A stretch of 64,000 nt of DNA from Adiantum capillus-veneris. Its lineage: Eukaryota > Streptophyta > Polypodiopsida > Polypodiales > Pteridaceae. The stretch is taken from contig CM043942.1 of NCBI GenBank assembly GCA_014529385.2, positions 107,771,141 to 107,835,140 on the forward strand, read 5' to 3'. Both the position numbers and the translations under genes were made by a program. Positions 33,023-44,339 of the stretch are shown here, one piece after another; position 1 is the first letter of the stretch; every line of letters begins with the position of its first letter. The notes beneath the pieces were generated by a model. The model was not told where the DNA came from and ran no database searches. It saw nothing but the letters and a program-made list of their open reading frames with translations.

Positions 33023-33630
33023 ATGACGGATCAACTTAAAGCGAAAGGTAAGACCTTTTCTTGGGAAGAAGTCCAAAAATGCAGTTTCAAACAGCTCAAG
33101 GTAGCTATAGCCACTGCTCCCATCCTAGCAATCGTCTACCCACTTAAGCCGTTTGTGGTAGAGACTGATGCTAGTGATAAAGCAATTGGTGTGGTACTTC
33201 TCCAGGAGGGAAGACCTATAGCCTTTGAAAGTAAAAAGCTAGATAGAGCTCAACATAACTATTATGTCTATGAGAGAGAGATCGATTCCATAATTCATGC
33301 TTTACAAAAGTGGCGAAACTATTTATATGGTGCCGAGTTTGAAGTAGTTTTTGACCATGAAAGTATCAAATGGTTTACTACTCAAACGGACTTGAAGGAC
33401 CGTAAATCTAGATGGGCCGAAATCCTTCAATATTATGATTGTAAGCTACGATATCACAAGGGGATATATAATGTAGTAGCAGATGCACTAAGTCGGATGC
33501 CTCAGATTAATTCACTTGCTTTCACAAAAATAAAGAGTGGATTTTTAGAGTCATTACGTGGCAAGTGTGCACAAGATCAATCATATACTAAAGTGTGGAG
33601 TGCAATTTTAAAAAGGGATCCCTCACACTC
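33023..33630 (+). pseudogene. pol: Element D RNase H
   Basis: The open frame holds FVVETDASDKAIGVVLLQEG, REIDSIIHALQKWRNYLYG, VVFDHESIKWFTTQT and YHKGIYNVVADALSRMP. These are the conserved blocks of Ty3-type RNase H, with the acidic residues in place. It follows RT with a short stop-containing gap at 32966-33022. Confidence 0.85.
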
Positions 33631-35071
33631 ACATGTCTCTAAACAGCCAACTCAACATGTCTCTGCACACGCAGATAAAAACTCCAACACACAGAGCTAC
33701 TCCTACTCAAGAAGAGCTTAAGCGATGGAAGATTTTTTCCATTGATGATGGCTACTTACTCCACAAGGGTAGAGTATGTGTGCCAAAGGACTCTGACACT
33801 AGGTTCCAAATCTTATTTGAGTGTCACGATAGTCCAAGTGCTAGTCATCCAGGTATTGGTAAGACGTATGCCTTAGCTCGATGACAATTTTATCGGCCGG
33901 TCTTACATCATGATGTTCAAGAGTACGTACTAAACTGCCAATTATGCCAAGTTGATAAGGCAGAGTGCCTCAAGGTAGGTGGCCTTTTACATCCTTTAGA
34001 GATTCCACAAGGTAAGTGGGAGAGTATCTCTATGGATTTTGTAGTAGGACTACCTACTACTAATCGTGGCCATGATGCCATTTGGATAATTGTAGACCGT
34101 CTCACAAAGATGGGTCGATTCATCCCCACTAAGACTATGGTTAAGACACCAAAATTAGCACGGCTATTTGTAGAGAATATATATAAACTCTAAGGTCTCC
34201 GCGGCTAGTATCATTAGTCACATAGATCTAAAGTTCGATAATCACTTCTGGGGAGCTATGTTCCAAAAGTTGGAAACTAAACATAATCTAAGTACGGCTG
34301 ATCATCCAAAAACGGATGGTCAAAGCAAAAGAGTTAATCAAGTGCTATAAAATATGCTATGAGTGTAGTTAGCGAGAAGCAAACCAATTGGAAAGACTAC
34401 TTACCTGTATTGGAATTTGATTATAATAGCTCAAAGAATGTGACTACAAGGTTTAGTCCATTTATGCTTTTATATGGATTTCAACTTAGATCACCCATTG
34501 TGGTGGGGTTGGCTAAGGAGAAGATACAACAAGCGAAGGATTTTCTCCAAGACCATTTTGACATGCTTCGAGTTGCTGGACAAAATGTTAACCAAGCTCA
34601 AGATTGATATAAGAAGTACGCAGATGAGCATAGTCTCTTGCTACTTTCAAAGCAGGAGACAAGGTTTTCCTCAAAGTTTCGGAGCATTTAGAAAGTCTGA
34701 AGACGGGAAAAGTTTATAAACTTTCACCACGCTATTGTGGACTGTTTACCATTCTGAAACGTATAGGTCAAGTGGCCTATAAGATAGCTCTCTCAGGGTA
34801 CTCACGAGTTCATTTTGTTTTTCATGTTAGCCATTTATGAAAATAGCTAGGATAGAATGATAATGTCATTGACACAGGTGTGTTAGTTGACCTTATCAAA
34901 CCGCCAAGCATTCCTCATGAGCCCGAAAAGATTTTGGATTCTCATGAGCTTCACACCAGACATCATGTCAGACGACAATTGTTGGTAAAATGGCTAGATA
35001 GACCTGAAGAAGGTTCTACATGGGAGAATGTCTCCGCACTTAAGAAACATTTTCCTACTTTCGCTTTTTAG
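33631..35071 (+). pseudogene. pol: Element D integrase and chromodomain, broken
   Basis: The zinc finger (CHDSPSASHPGIGKT ... NCQLCQ) is split by a stop at 33884. SMDFVVGLPTTNRG carries the first catalytic Asp. The second catalytic site reads ISHIDLKFDNHFW, where the usual SDRD is SHID, so the Asp is lost. HPKTDGQSKRVNQ carries the Glu. Frames at 34359-34607 give the core end. At 34880-35071 PEKILDSHELHTRHHVRRQL and WLDRPEEGSTWENV form a chromodomain, which targets integration to histone-marked chromatin in this lineage. Confidence 0.82.
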
Positions 35072-35102
35072 GACGAAAATGATTCTCCAAGGGGGGGGGT
35101 AA

Positions 35103-35225
35103 TGTAAGGACATGGGTCATATGGGCAAGGCCACCGGCATGGCCGGATAGTGTGTACACTAGGGGGAGGCTATAAGATAGCACGCCTGGGTGGAGACTAG
35201 CACACACATTACCACAACCCTTTCA
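35103..35225 (+). repeat. Element D 3' LTR
   Basis: The repeat begins TGTAAGGACATGGGTCA and ends ACAACCCTTTCA, then AGCAC. The terminal TG and CA are intact here, which confirms the boundary of the diverged left copy. Confidence 0.9.
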
Positions 35226-35230
35226 AGCAC

Positions 35231-35880
35231 GTTCTTGGATTTTCTCCTTGATCCACTACCCTTTGTGTTAATCTGCAATTAATTAGCCTTTGTGTGTAGG
35301 TTGCATTTGCATTTAGATTGCGTTGGATTCAAGCTACTCCATTGAAGGCCACGAATACACATTTTGAATCCATTCAATTAAAAGTTGCACCAATAAATTG
35401 AAGGGACACACTTATGTGTGTATGTATCATCGGCATTAACTTTGGATCGAGCCCATCTACACAAATTTTGAACTAAGATTCGCTAGCAATTAATGCCTTG
35501 ATTGAATTATAAGCTTTTAAGCTCAATCTTTAGTTTTTCCAGAGGGAAGACTTAAAAGTTTTGTGTGTGTGCAATTGAAAGTATGTAATGCCAAAAGCAT
35601 TTTCAGGTGGAAGTCGAGCTTTAAATTTTTTGGGAATTCAAAAGGTGGGAAGGTAGCTTTTGTCTTTAAAAGTGCTTGTTTGGCTTTATAAAAGAGCACA
35701 ACTTACAACAAGGACATATAAACCTATTTTGGGATTCCCATCAAAAAATCCTTAAGCTCTTATTATAAAGAGTGTTTTCCATGTGCTGAAATGATCCTAC
35801 TCACCACCTCAAATCCAGCCTAAAAGACCACTCTGATACAGTTGATACTTATTTTTTAATCTCAAAGACGGCATCAATTC
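35231..35880. other. Non-coding stretch right of element D
   Basis: No gene is supportable here. The stretch is AT-rich target DNA that continues from 24415 across element D. It leads to a copia-type polypurine tract at its right edge. Confidence 0.4.
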
Positions 35881-36722
35881 AAATCAAGCTCAAGGGGGAG
35901 TGTCCCATTGCATACGAGCTTCTAGGCTTTGAGGCCAAGCGTTACTTCCTGGCGTCTCCACACGAGACCCAAAGACAAAATAAACGTCAGTATTACCCAA
36001 TTATGAGATTGTCAAAACCCAAATAGCCCCAAGCCATGCGTTCACACAAGTATTGTCACATTGTGAACAAAACTACTACATCCATATTTGCATGTACACA
36101 AGAACTATATCCACCAATAAGAAGGGGGATGCACTTAACTGGTGTTTCCTAAAAGATAATGCTAGGAACCAAAAAGAGTCCTAGAGATTAACATAAGGAA
36201 AAATACAACATAAAAGGGGAACCAATACAACAGTCTAGTATGAACCGCTAGTGAGTGAGGTGTATAGATAAGTGTGCCATCACTTTGGTAGGTAGACCAA
36301 CTCGGTGTAGTTCAGTTGTGGTATCACTACTGACAAAGATATGCATATCCACCAAGGTGCACCAGTTGTCATGATTGTTGGTGGTAGTTATCCAGGAGTC
36401 GTAGATGTTGAACATCTTAACACGCCCCCTCAAGCTCAAAACCATCTCTTGTATGCCAAGTATCTCTCAGAACCACCGTAGCTTTGCCACTCCAAGGGCC
36501 TTCGTGAAGATATTTGCAACCTACTCATCCGTTGCGATGTACTCCAGGTCGATGTCGCCTGCTAAGACCCTCTCTCAAATGAAGTGGTAGTGCACTTCAA
36601 TGTGCTTTGTCTTGGCATGAAACAATGGGTTTTGTCCCAATTGTATGATGCTAAGCTTTTCACAATTATTAGGGAAAGTTTGGACTCAAGTTTGGTCCTT
36701 TTAGCACTAAAGATAGAATGCA
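35881..36722. pseudogene. Copia debris: two facing 3' ends and an RNase H relic
   Basis: At 35885-35900 the plus strand reads AAGCTCAAGGGGGAGTGTCC, a copia polypurine tract plus LTR start. At about 36415-36440 the minus strand reads GAGCTTGAGGGGGCGTGTTA, a second tract facing the first. Beyond it on the minus strand (36430-36722) a broken RNase H end is recognisable: HCFMPRQSTLKCTTTSF resembles the AKTKHIEVHYHF motif in another frame. The two tracts point at the same 520-base interval from opposite sides. Boundaries of the LTRs involved are not resolved. Confidence 0.5.
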
Positions 36723-37590
36723 ACGCGACCAATGGATGGCGGGCTACCGTAACGGTAGCTTGGATTCTCCTTGTTTTTATCTCAAACTTCAACATTTTCA
36801 AAAAACAATTTTTAGTTGCTTAAAAAACCTTAACAATAATATACATTGTGATTTGCTCAAATATTTCTTGTCAGGGCCAAATATAGGACAAATGTACCAT
36901 GACTCACACTCAATGCAGTTGTGTGCACTTTTTTGATAAGAGAGACTTCATAGTATTCCCGCTCATTCTCATTCATTTGCACTCAACTAACTATTATGCT
37001 TGCATTTGATTGTATTGTGTTTGCACTACAAAACACTCCACCTCTCAATCTCTGTTGTGCATCTTGCCATAGAAGAATCACTAATGAAGAATAGAAGATC
37101 TTGACGACCATCCGCAAGTATTAAGTCTGTCAAAATTTTCAACAGCTTCGATTTGGACAACGGTCAATGGATTTCCACCACCATTAAAGTTGGAAGTCGG
37201 GTTCTCCTATAGATGAGGAAGAGAAAGCGCATGGGCAACGAGTTTGTGAACAACTAAAGGTAGGGTGAAAAAATTTTGCTTGTCACAAACAAGCAAAACA
37301 GTCAAAGAGGTTCTCATTGAACATGCATCTATGCACTCAGATTTGCATCTACAAACAACACCGATAGGATTTCCAACAAACCAACAAAATTGTAAGTTTT
37401 CTTTTATCCATAATAGATTTTTACTCTTCACTCATGTATTGTGTGTTTAACCTGCCAGTTGTAGATATTTATCCTACTGGCAGTTAGTGGATTGCATTAT
37501 TTGCATTTTTTGTACATTCCATGCAACTGTGGAAGAGCCACTCTATAACACTGGCACCAGAAGAGTGTTGGCTGAAAGGGGGGTTTTCTT
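36723..37590. other. Unassigned stretch before element F
   Basis: No coding motif was seen. CTATAACACTGGCACCAGAAG at about 37540-37560 looks like an LTR end followed by a degraded primer site. It could belong to the copia debris on its left. The similarity to the element F LTR begins only at about 37591. Confidence 0.35.
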
Positions 37591-37853
37591 CTTCGAACAC
37601 CTTTGGTTTTTTTTCTTTTTTTTTGTGGTGTTGTGCGTATATGCGTGTGTGTGTGTATTGGTGCATGAGGGCGGATGTGTATGTTTGTGTGCGTAAACGT
37701 GCGTGGGAAGGGGGGGATTATTATTAATATATATACAGTATATATTTTTTATTTTTATTTTTTTTTCGTCGATGCTTGACAACCGGTTGCCTGCCAAACT
37801 ACGCAAGGCGGATGGGGGGGGAGATGGGGTCAGAGAGAGAGCGTGGGTGTGTG

Positions 37854-37894
<41 letters not shown>

Positions 37895-37935
37895 GGAGAG
37901 AGAGAGAGAGGGATTCTACTACGGCCTGAGCACCC

Positions 37936-37986
<51 letters not shown>

Positions 37987-38061
37987 TACTGCTGCAGGTT
38001 CGTGCACAGCGCCAGAGGGGAAGAGGGCTTGTGTGTGATGGTGTGTGTGTATATGTGTGGG

Positions 38062-38103
<42 letters not shown>

Positions 38104-38745
38104 TTCTACTCTTGCTATTCGTGAGAAGGAGAGAGATAGAGATTGGTCTGCGTGGCCTGAGCGGCCGAGAAGGGGAGAGAGAGAGAGCGTCGGGCTGAGA
38201 GAGAGAGATTGTGAGGGAGAGGGAGGGATAAGGTGTGTGGATAATAGAGAGAGAGAGAGAGAGAGTGTGTATTTCCTACGCCTCCATAGGCTCATGAGAG
38301 AGAGAGAGAGAGAGAGAGCGTGAGGGAGAGAGAGGGTGAGGTCCGCGCCTTGTGGGCCGCCGGACAAGAGAGTGAAGGAAGGGGGTGGGATGAGGCCAAG
38401 GGGAGGGTGAGGCGAGCGGGTGAGGAAGAGGGGGGAGGGGTTGGGGAAAGAATATTAGCGGGCCAAGGTAGGGGGGTAATGAGAGTGGGGGGGGGGGGGG
38501 GGGGGGGGGGGGGTGTGTGTGTGTGTGTGTGTGTGGCGGGGGTGTAAAGGGTGAGTGTAAGAAAACGGGAGAGCGGAGGGGGGGGGTTTCCATGCGGCTC
38601 ACACAGAGGGAGCACAAGAGAGGGGTCGGGGGTGAGTGCTCAAAGCTTGCGCTGGACGGGGGGGGGGCTTAATGAGGGTGGGGGGGGGGGGGGGGGAAAT
38701 AAGGTTTTTTATTTTTTTTCTTTGATTTTCGAAAGTTGGCTATCA
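37591..38745 (-). repeat. Element F 3' LTR, truncated, with GA/GT/G runs
   Basis: The shared part with the right LTR starts at ACCTTTGGTTTTTTTTC (37590) and ends GGCTATCA (38745). It contains GT (37856-37891, 38513-38534), GA (37938-37983, 38063-38094) and G (38487-38513) runs. About 1.2 kb present in the other LTR (45398-46415) is missing on its left. Long RERERE or SLSLSL open frames here are microsatellite artefacts. Confidence 0.8.
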
Positions 38746-38773
38746 TTAGCCCTCTCCCTTTGGCTAGAGGCAT
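38746..38773 (-). other. Element F polypurine tract
   Basis: The minus strand reads AAAGGGAGAGGGCTAA directly before TGATAGCC of the 3' LTR, as expected for plus-strand DNA priming. Confidence 0.75.
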
Positions 38774-40066
38774 TCATGCTTCTAGCCCTTCTTCTGCTTC
38801 CTCAGCTATAGAGTTAGAAGGTTCTCCCTCCTCTAGAATGTCTAGCAGGAATTGTGGGTCAAACCTAAGAAAATACCTTTTCAGTCTCCATCCATTGACC
38901 CTAGTCTTGTGAATTCTCCCATCTGCTTCCATTAGCTTATAGCTGCCATTGTCATAGTGTTTCTTGATGATGAATGGTCCTTCCCATCTAGGTTGGAATT
39001 TCTTATCCTTCCTAGTGTCAAATATCTTGTCGTATCGCAGTACTAACATGCCTCTTTCCAGTCCCTTTTCTTTAAGACCTTGATTGAAAGTGAGCCGGCA
39101 TCGTTCTACCTGTGCTGCATAGTGATTGATTGCATCTTCCCTATCCAGTTGGAGTCTCTCCAGATCCAAGATGTGGTTTTGGAGGTTTACAATCGGACGA
39201 TGTGTCTGGCTAGCCAAAACTCGTAAGCTGGCTATTTGTACCTCAATGGGTAGAATTGCCTCCTTCCCATAAACTAGATGGAAAGGAGTGAAACCTAGTG
39301 ATGTTCGGAACGTTGTTCTGTAGGCCCAAAGAGCTTCCATGAGATGTTTATCCCAGTCCCCTGTGTGGTTGTTCACCTGTTTTGTGATGATTTTGCAAAT
39401 CATTCTATTTACCTTCTCTGCCAGACCATTGCATTGTGGATAGTATGGTGTCGAATGCCGACGTGTGATGCCTAACTTCTTCATTAGTTCTCCCACCAAA
39501 TCACCTCTGAATCCTGGTCCTCTATCTGATATTATCTCAAGGGGAGTGCCAAAACAGCAAACGATATGCTCAAAAATAAACTTTTCCACCTCTTGGGCTC
39601 TAATGTGGGTGGTGGCCATTGCTTCTTCCCATCGATTCATGTAGTCTACACCCACTATGATGTACAGTTTACCTGATTGGGCCCTTGGTAAAGGACCGAT
39701 TGCATCTATTCCCCATTTCTCAAAAGGACCATACGAGATGATAGGGGTTTGTGGCTCGTAGGTTAACGTGCGATCACTAGCCACTTGACAAGTCTTGCAT
39801 GTTTTACACCAATGGTGTACATCCCTGTTCAAACTAGGCCAAAAGTATCCTACCTGTAGAATCTTCCTACTGGTGATATCTACAGCAAAATGACCGCCGC
39901 AGACGCCGTCATGGAAACTTGAAATTACCTCTGTGATTTCACTGGAGGTTGGCACCCGCCTGAGAATTTGATCTTTGCCCTTACAATACAAGTGGTCGTC
40001 TATAAGGCGGTACCTATTAGCCTTCCTTACCACTATTTTTGGCCTTTGGTGTGTCCTGCTGGACAT
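38774..40066 (-). CDS. pol: Element F integrase
   Basis: The frame is open for 430 codons. The zinc finger uses FHDGVCGGHFA and CKTCKTCQ. The catalytic triad is WGIDAIGPLPRA, LEIISDRGPGFRG and YPQCNGLAEKVNRM. It continues with YRTTFRTSLGFTPFHLVYGK, then a GPF-type region WEGPFIIKKHYDNGSYKLME, and ends in an acidic EEGEPSNSIAEEAEEGLEA. There is no chromodomain. It is the best preserved module of element F. Confidence 0.85.
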   Translation of the reverse strand: MSSRTHQRPKIVVRKANRYRLIDDHLYCKGKDQILRRVPTSSEITEVISSFHDGVCGGHFAVDITSRKILQVGYFWPSLNRDVHHWCKTCKTCQVASDRTLTYEPQTPIISYGPFEKWGIDAIGPLPRAQSGKLYIIVGVDYMNRWEEAMATTHIRAQEVEKFIFEHIVCCFGTPLEIISDRGPGFRGDLVGELMKKLGITRRHSTPYYPQCNGLAEKVNRMICKIITKQVNNHTGDWDKHLMEALWAYRTTFRTSLGFTPFHLVYGKEAILPIEVQIASLRVLASQTHRPIVNLQNHILDLERLQLDREDAINHYAAQVERCRLTFNQGLKEKGLERGMLVLRYDKIFDTRKDKKFQPRWEGPFIIKKHYDNGSYKLMEADGRIHKTRVNGWRLKRYFLRFDPQFLLDILEEGEPSNSIAEEAEEGLEA

Positions 40067-40069
40067 TCT

Positions 40070-41040
40070 CTAGTATCTAGAAAACTGATGACATCAGGCA
40101 TAGCATCACTACCTTGGAAGAGGGGTAGTTTTAATTTGATCGCCCCTATGGGAACGTCTTGTATTCTTTCTTTAGCTAGCGCATCTGCCCCTTATTTTTA
40201 TGCTCTGGGGACATGGAATAATTTCACTGCTTCAAACTTCTTTAGAAGGTCCTTAACTTGGCAAAGTTGACCAAGTAAAACCTCATTTTTACAATCCCAG
40301 GTTCTATTTATCTACCTTATCAAAAGCAAAGCGTCGCCGAACACATTTAGGCGCTGAATTCTTTGTGAAATACATTGCCCCAACCCAAGAATTAGGGCTG
40401 CATATTTTGCTTCATTGTTGGAGTGGGAGTGTAATAACTGCCCCATGGAGAATACTCTTTCTTACCGTTCATTGAAAATGACCATGCCTGCTGTTGCAGA
40501 CTGATCCATTGTTCTCTTTTATGCTCCGTCAAAGAAAAGAGAGTGAGCTCTCTCTAGACTAGGACTCTCTATCGTTGGTGTTTCTTCCTTTGCTTCCGTG
40601 TTGACCTTCAACTTCTTCTCATAATGGCGATGAGTGTAATTCCTGCTAAACTAGCCCTGGTGGAGTTTTCTACCTGCATGGTGTAGTCAAACTCTTGTAG
40701 TCTAATTAACCACTTTGAGATCCTAGACGAGACATCCATGTGTCACATTAAATATGGGAAAACCTCCTCCATTGTTAGGATTACAAAGGGTCTAGGCTGG
40801 AGATAGGAGCGGAACTTTGTGGTAGCGAACATTAGTGCCAGAACCATGTGTTCTACTTCGGTAAATTCTTTTTCTTATGGGGTCATGACACGACTAGAGA
40901 AGTAAATAGGGCGCATGAAAGAAGTTTTGGGATCCTTTTGCATTAGCACTACTCCGAGTGTATCACTTCCCACACTAGGGTTCACATAAAATGGCTCGTC
41001 CACTTAGGAGGTGAAATAGTGGGAAGCTTAGCTAGGATTT
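40070..41040 (-). pseudogene. pol: Element F RNase H region with a second, aRH-type domain
   Basis: A worn Ty3-type RNase H lies at about 40620-41040. After it, at about 40070-40560, a different RNase H pattern is readable. It has HSLFFDGA with the first Asp, HSHSNNEAKYAALILGLGQ with the Glu, and RLNVFGDALLLIR with the next Asp. The NN-x-AEY-x-ALI-x-GL and GDS-type motifs are those of plant and archaeal type RNase H. Several stops interrupt it. Tat-lineage elements are known to have gained such a domain between RNase H and integrase. Confidence 0.65.
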
Positions 41041-41289
41041 GCTTCACCTCAGTGAACTGCTGCTCATTTTCTTCACTCCATGAGAAGACATCCCTCTCAG
41101 TGAGTTGTTGTAGGGGAAGGACCACTTGAGATAGCAGGTGAATGAACCTACTTAAGTATCTTACCTTCTGAAGGAAAGAAACCAGCTGCTTGGTGGTGGT
41201 GGGTGACGATAAAGATATCAGGGCCTGAATCTTGCTAGGGTCTACCTCGATTCCTTTTGTTGAAATTACATGACCAAGGAGAGTGACTT

Positions 41290-41827
41290 TGCTCTAACCA
41301 ATGTGACACTTGTCCACATTGAGTTGGCCACCCAAGGTTTGCAGCCTAGTTAAGCCATCATAGACTTTGCTTAAATGAAGGGCTCGTGAGCTATAAATGC
41401 AAAAATCGTCTATGAAAACCCTTATTGATGTTCCAAAGTAGGGTTGGAAAACAAAAGTCACATAGCGTTGAAATGTGACCGGGGCGTTAGTGAGGCCAAA
41501 CGGCATCACTCTCTAGGCAAAACATCCCCAAGGTGTGATGAAGGTTGTCTTCTTCTAATCCTCCTCTGCAATGCTAATCTGGAAGTATCTTGAGTAGCCA
41601 TCGCATACTGTGTATCGCTCGTGACCTGCCACTTCATTGAGTATTTCATCCTGGAATGGGAGGGGAAAGTGGTCCCTCTTCGTGGCTGCATTGAGAGGTT
41701 TATAATCCACACAGACTCTCCACCTACCAATTTTTTTTGGTGTGACTACTACTGGGGAGACCCATTCTGAGTCTTCGACAGGATAGATGAAACCTGCTTG
41801 TAGCAAACTTCTCACTTCTTTAAGCAA
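41290..41827 (-). pseudogene. pol: Element F reverse transcriptase
   Basis: The frame reads VVVTPKKIGRWRVCVDYKPL, AATKRDHFPLPFQDEILNEV and DGYSRYFQISIAEED. Stops follow in the next block, then MPFGLTNAPVTFQRYV, and FIDDFCIYS holds the active site. The thumb and connection continue with stops to about 41040 (LLGHVISTKGIEVDPSKI). Confidence 0.8.
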
Positions 41828-41833
41828 TGCCTC

Positions 41834-42620
41834 TTATTGGATTACTCCAAGTCTTCTGAGCTTTTGTACTACGGGTTTACTGCCTTCCTTGAGCTTTATG
41901 TGATGTTTTACTACTATAATTCCTATGATCTTATCATAGACATCAATGAACAAAGTAGTGAAGTTACCTAGCATGGAGACGTACTCCTTTCTTTCTTCAT
42001 TGGTTAACTCATTTGAGAGCTTTTTTTGTAGCTTACCTGCATCCTCCAAGGACTGCATACCTGATGATCCCTCTTGGTTTTTCGAGGTTGTTTCAAATTG
42101 TGTTAATCTGTTTGGGTCTTTAAGAATGACCTCCATCACTTCGATGCTACTGTCACTTCCGCCAGTGGTGGTCTTCTCTTCTCTTGAGGTAGACGAGTAG
42201 TCGCTGGTGGACTCATCTTCTGAAGCCTCCAAGATCATGTTGCGCTGCTTTCCAGTCCTCATGTCGTAGAATATGGACTTACCCTTAGCATCCTTCATCT
42301 GGATCATCCCGGTGCTCCAGTCTTGTTTAGCTTCCATAGCCATAAGCCAAGGCCTCCCAAGAATGATGGGATAGCCCTCCCCTTTGTGTGGCATGACGAA
42401 GATGTCTACCTCCACTTCTGTATTGAATGCTTTTACTTTGACCACATTTACAATGCCTACGCATTTCACTCTTACATTTTTTGCCATCTTGGCTCAGCAG
42501 GGTGCCGGCCTACTTACCTCTAGACCTAGATGGTGCATCATTTTTTCACTCATGATGCATATTTGCGCGCCACCATCTATGTAGACGTTTGAAATTCGTT
42601 GCCCCTTGATGTGAGCATCC
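41834..42620 (-). pseudogene. pro: Element F protease
   Basis: NVYIDGGAQICIMSEKMM carries the active-site loop, with DGG for DTG/DSG. VEVDIFVMPHKGEGYPIILG then RPWLM is the second block. One stop lies between the two (about 42493). The long 42487-41834 frame continues as an acidic, Ser/Thr-rich linker toward RT. Confidence 0.75.
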
Positions 42621-43199
42621 ATGGTTGACAGGATGTCGTCGAGATCCCTCCCAGAGATAGCCCCAGCTATCCTTGGTCTTGATTTCCTGGTACTTACCAT
42701 TTTCGTCCATTGCCTCCTCATTCTAGGTGCAAGGTGGAGTAGTTGGGCCAAGTTATCTTTGAGCCCTGCATTAACACATCCTGAACTAAGTCATAGGGTT
42801 TTGCATACTCACCTAGTGAGAAGTCCACGATGTCTATCTTCCGCCGTGGTTTAGCTGCTTGCTTACTAGACTCAGCCTTTCCTTTCATCTTCTCTTCTCT
42901 TTGAGATGCCTCCTCGTGCCTCGCATGCTTCACTCCCATAGCATCCGCTTCTTCTACCTTCATTTTTCCTTTGTGCTTATCTCGAGCTGATTCTTCTACC
43001 TTCGCCTTCCCTTTAGCCTCCAAGCTAATAACACTCACCGCTTGGTTCACAATAGGTGGTGGGGATAGTGGCGGAATGAGAGGTTGGGGTGGTGGTTGTT
43101 GGTGTACGGGTGGTCAAATGATGTGGACCGGTGGGATTGGTCCTGGTTGCCTAGGTGGTGGTGGTCTTGCTCTTGGCGGAGAGGTCTGATTCTGTCTCC

Positions 43200-44022
43200 C
43201 CCCTCTATTGAAATTATGCCTCCTCGGGTGTGGGCAGTAGTACATTCCATGGCCATCTTCTGCGCATTTGTAACAGTGCTACTCTGGGTTTTGCCTTCGT
43301 TGTCCCCTTCCTTGTTCTAGGTTTCTGCCAGATGCATGCCCTTGCTGCACCAGATGCACAGATAAACTCTCTAGTTCGGTGGTGATGCGACTCAGTAGGT
43401 CTTGTTGCTCTTCTGATGCCTCTTGCAGTTGGACTCTATGATTGGTTGTTGCATCCACTGGGGTTGGTCAGGCTGAGCTTGTTTCCTCTCACTCGTTTAC
43501 TCTTGCTTGCATGCGCAGCTTCTTGTCTTTAAGGCGGGCTACTTCAACTGCCAACTCATATGTTGCAGGAAACCTTCCCTTCACCTTCTCTCTAAGCAGC
43601 GACCATAGACCAACAATGAAATGGTCCTTCTTTAGGAAATTAGGCACTCCTTCACCTTCCTCCAGTGAGGCAACCCATCTCTCCCATAAGTCCACAAATT
43701 TGGACTCGTAGGTGGCATACTCCAGCAGGCCTCCCTGCTTTAATTCTGTCAGTAGCTTCCATAGCTTCTCTGAGGTTGTGCCTCCACCAAACCTCTTTAC
43801 AAAAGCAGCCCTTAACACATCCCATGCATTCTTGGTAGCCTGGGGCAATGCATTATACCAGGACTTGGCCTCTACTTTCATCAATAGAGGAAAAATTATA
43901 AGTCGTGAAACGTCGTCATCTTTGTTGGAGATGATACAAGCAATGTTGAAATCATCCAAAAAGTCGGTGGTGAGATCCTCTCCTTTCTTTCCACTGAACG
44001 TGGCGAAAGAAACACTTGCCAT
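43200..44022 (-). pseudogene. gag: Element F Gag with CCHC knuckle
   Basis: The ATG at 44022 starts MASVSFATFSGKKGEDLTTD. The retrotransposon gag domain includes EAKSWYNALPQATKNAWDVL and AAFVKRFGG then LWERWVASLEEG. The 177-codon frame ends at 43489. Further down (about 43260-43210) a zinc knuckle CYKCAEDGHGMYYC is directly preceded by a stop. A charged K/E-rich linker (43050-42718) leads to protease. Confidence 0.8.
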
Positions 44023-44339
44023 GGTGGTGACTTAGGAATTTACAAACCCTTTTTTTTCTCTCTCTTTTACATTACATTAACAGTAGCGGCTCATAGCGGC
44101 TTCTTACAGGGGTGGGTGGATAGGGTAAAACATGATAAAGATAGAGACATTAAAGGAATGATGGTAATCTAATATGGGTAGAATGATAGGGTTCAAGGAA
44201 TTGAGGATTTCTCCTAGTACCGCTTCACCGAATAGGTGTACAATCTTCTGTTGGTAGAAGACTTTCCTATCTACATAGATATTCACATGCATATGCTGCA
44301 GGAATCTAAACGGGAATGCCATTGGCCCGTTTTCCATCA

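Larger units (their letters stand above)
24421..35225 (+). mobile_element. Element D: chromovirus with very short LTRs, host of copia E
   Basis: Direct repeats of 122 bp (24421-24542) and 123 bp (35103-35225) are flanked by AGCAC on both sides (24416-24420 and 35226-35230). TGGTATCCGAGC follows the left repeat, close to the initiator Met primer site. A purine run AAGGGGGGGGGTAA precedes the right repeat. Plus-strand order is gag, protease, RT, RNase H, integrase, chromodomain. The element is split within RT by element E at 27394-32359. Stops and shifts occur in every module. Confidence 0.9.

Noticed and set aside
37543-38367. Long open frames rich in SLSLSL, HTHTHT or RERERE (also 46420-47139, 46580-47437, 45364-45734)
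   Set aside because: These are translations of GA and GT microsatellites within the element F LTRs. They are open on several frames and both strands at once and have no domain.
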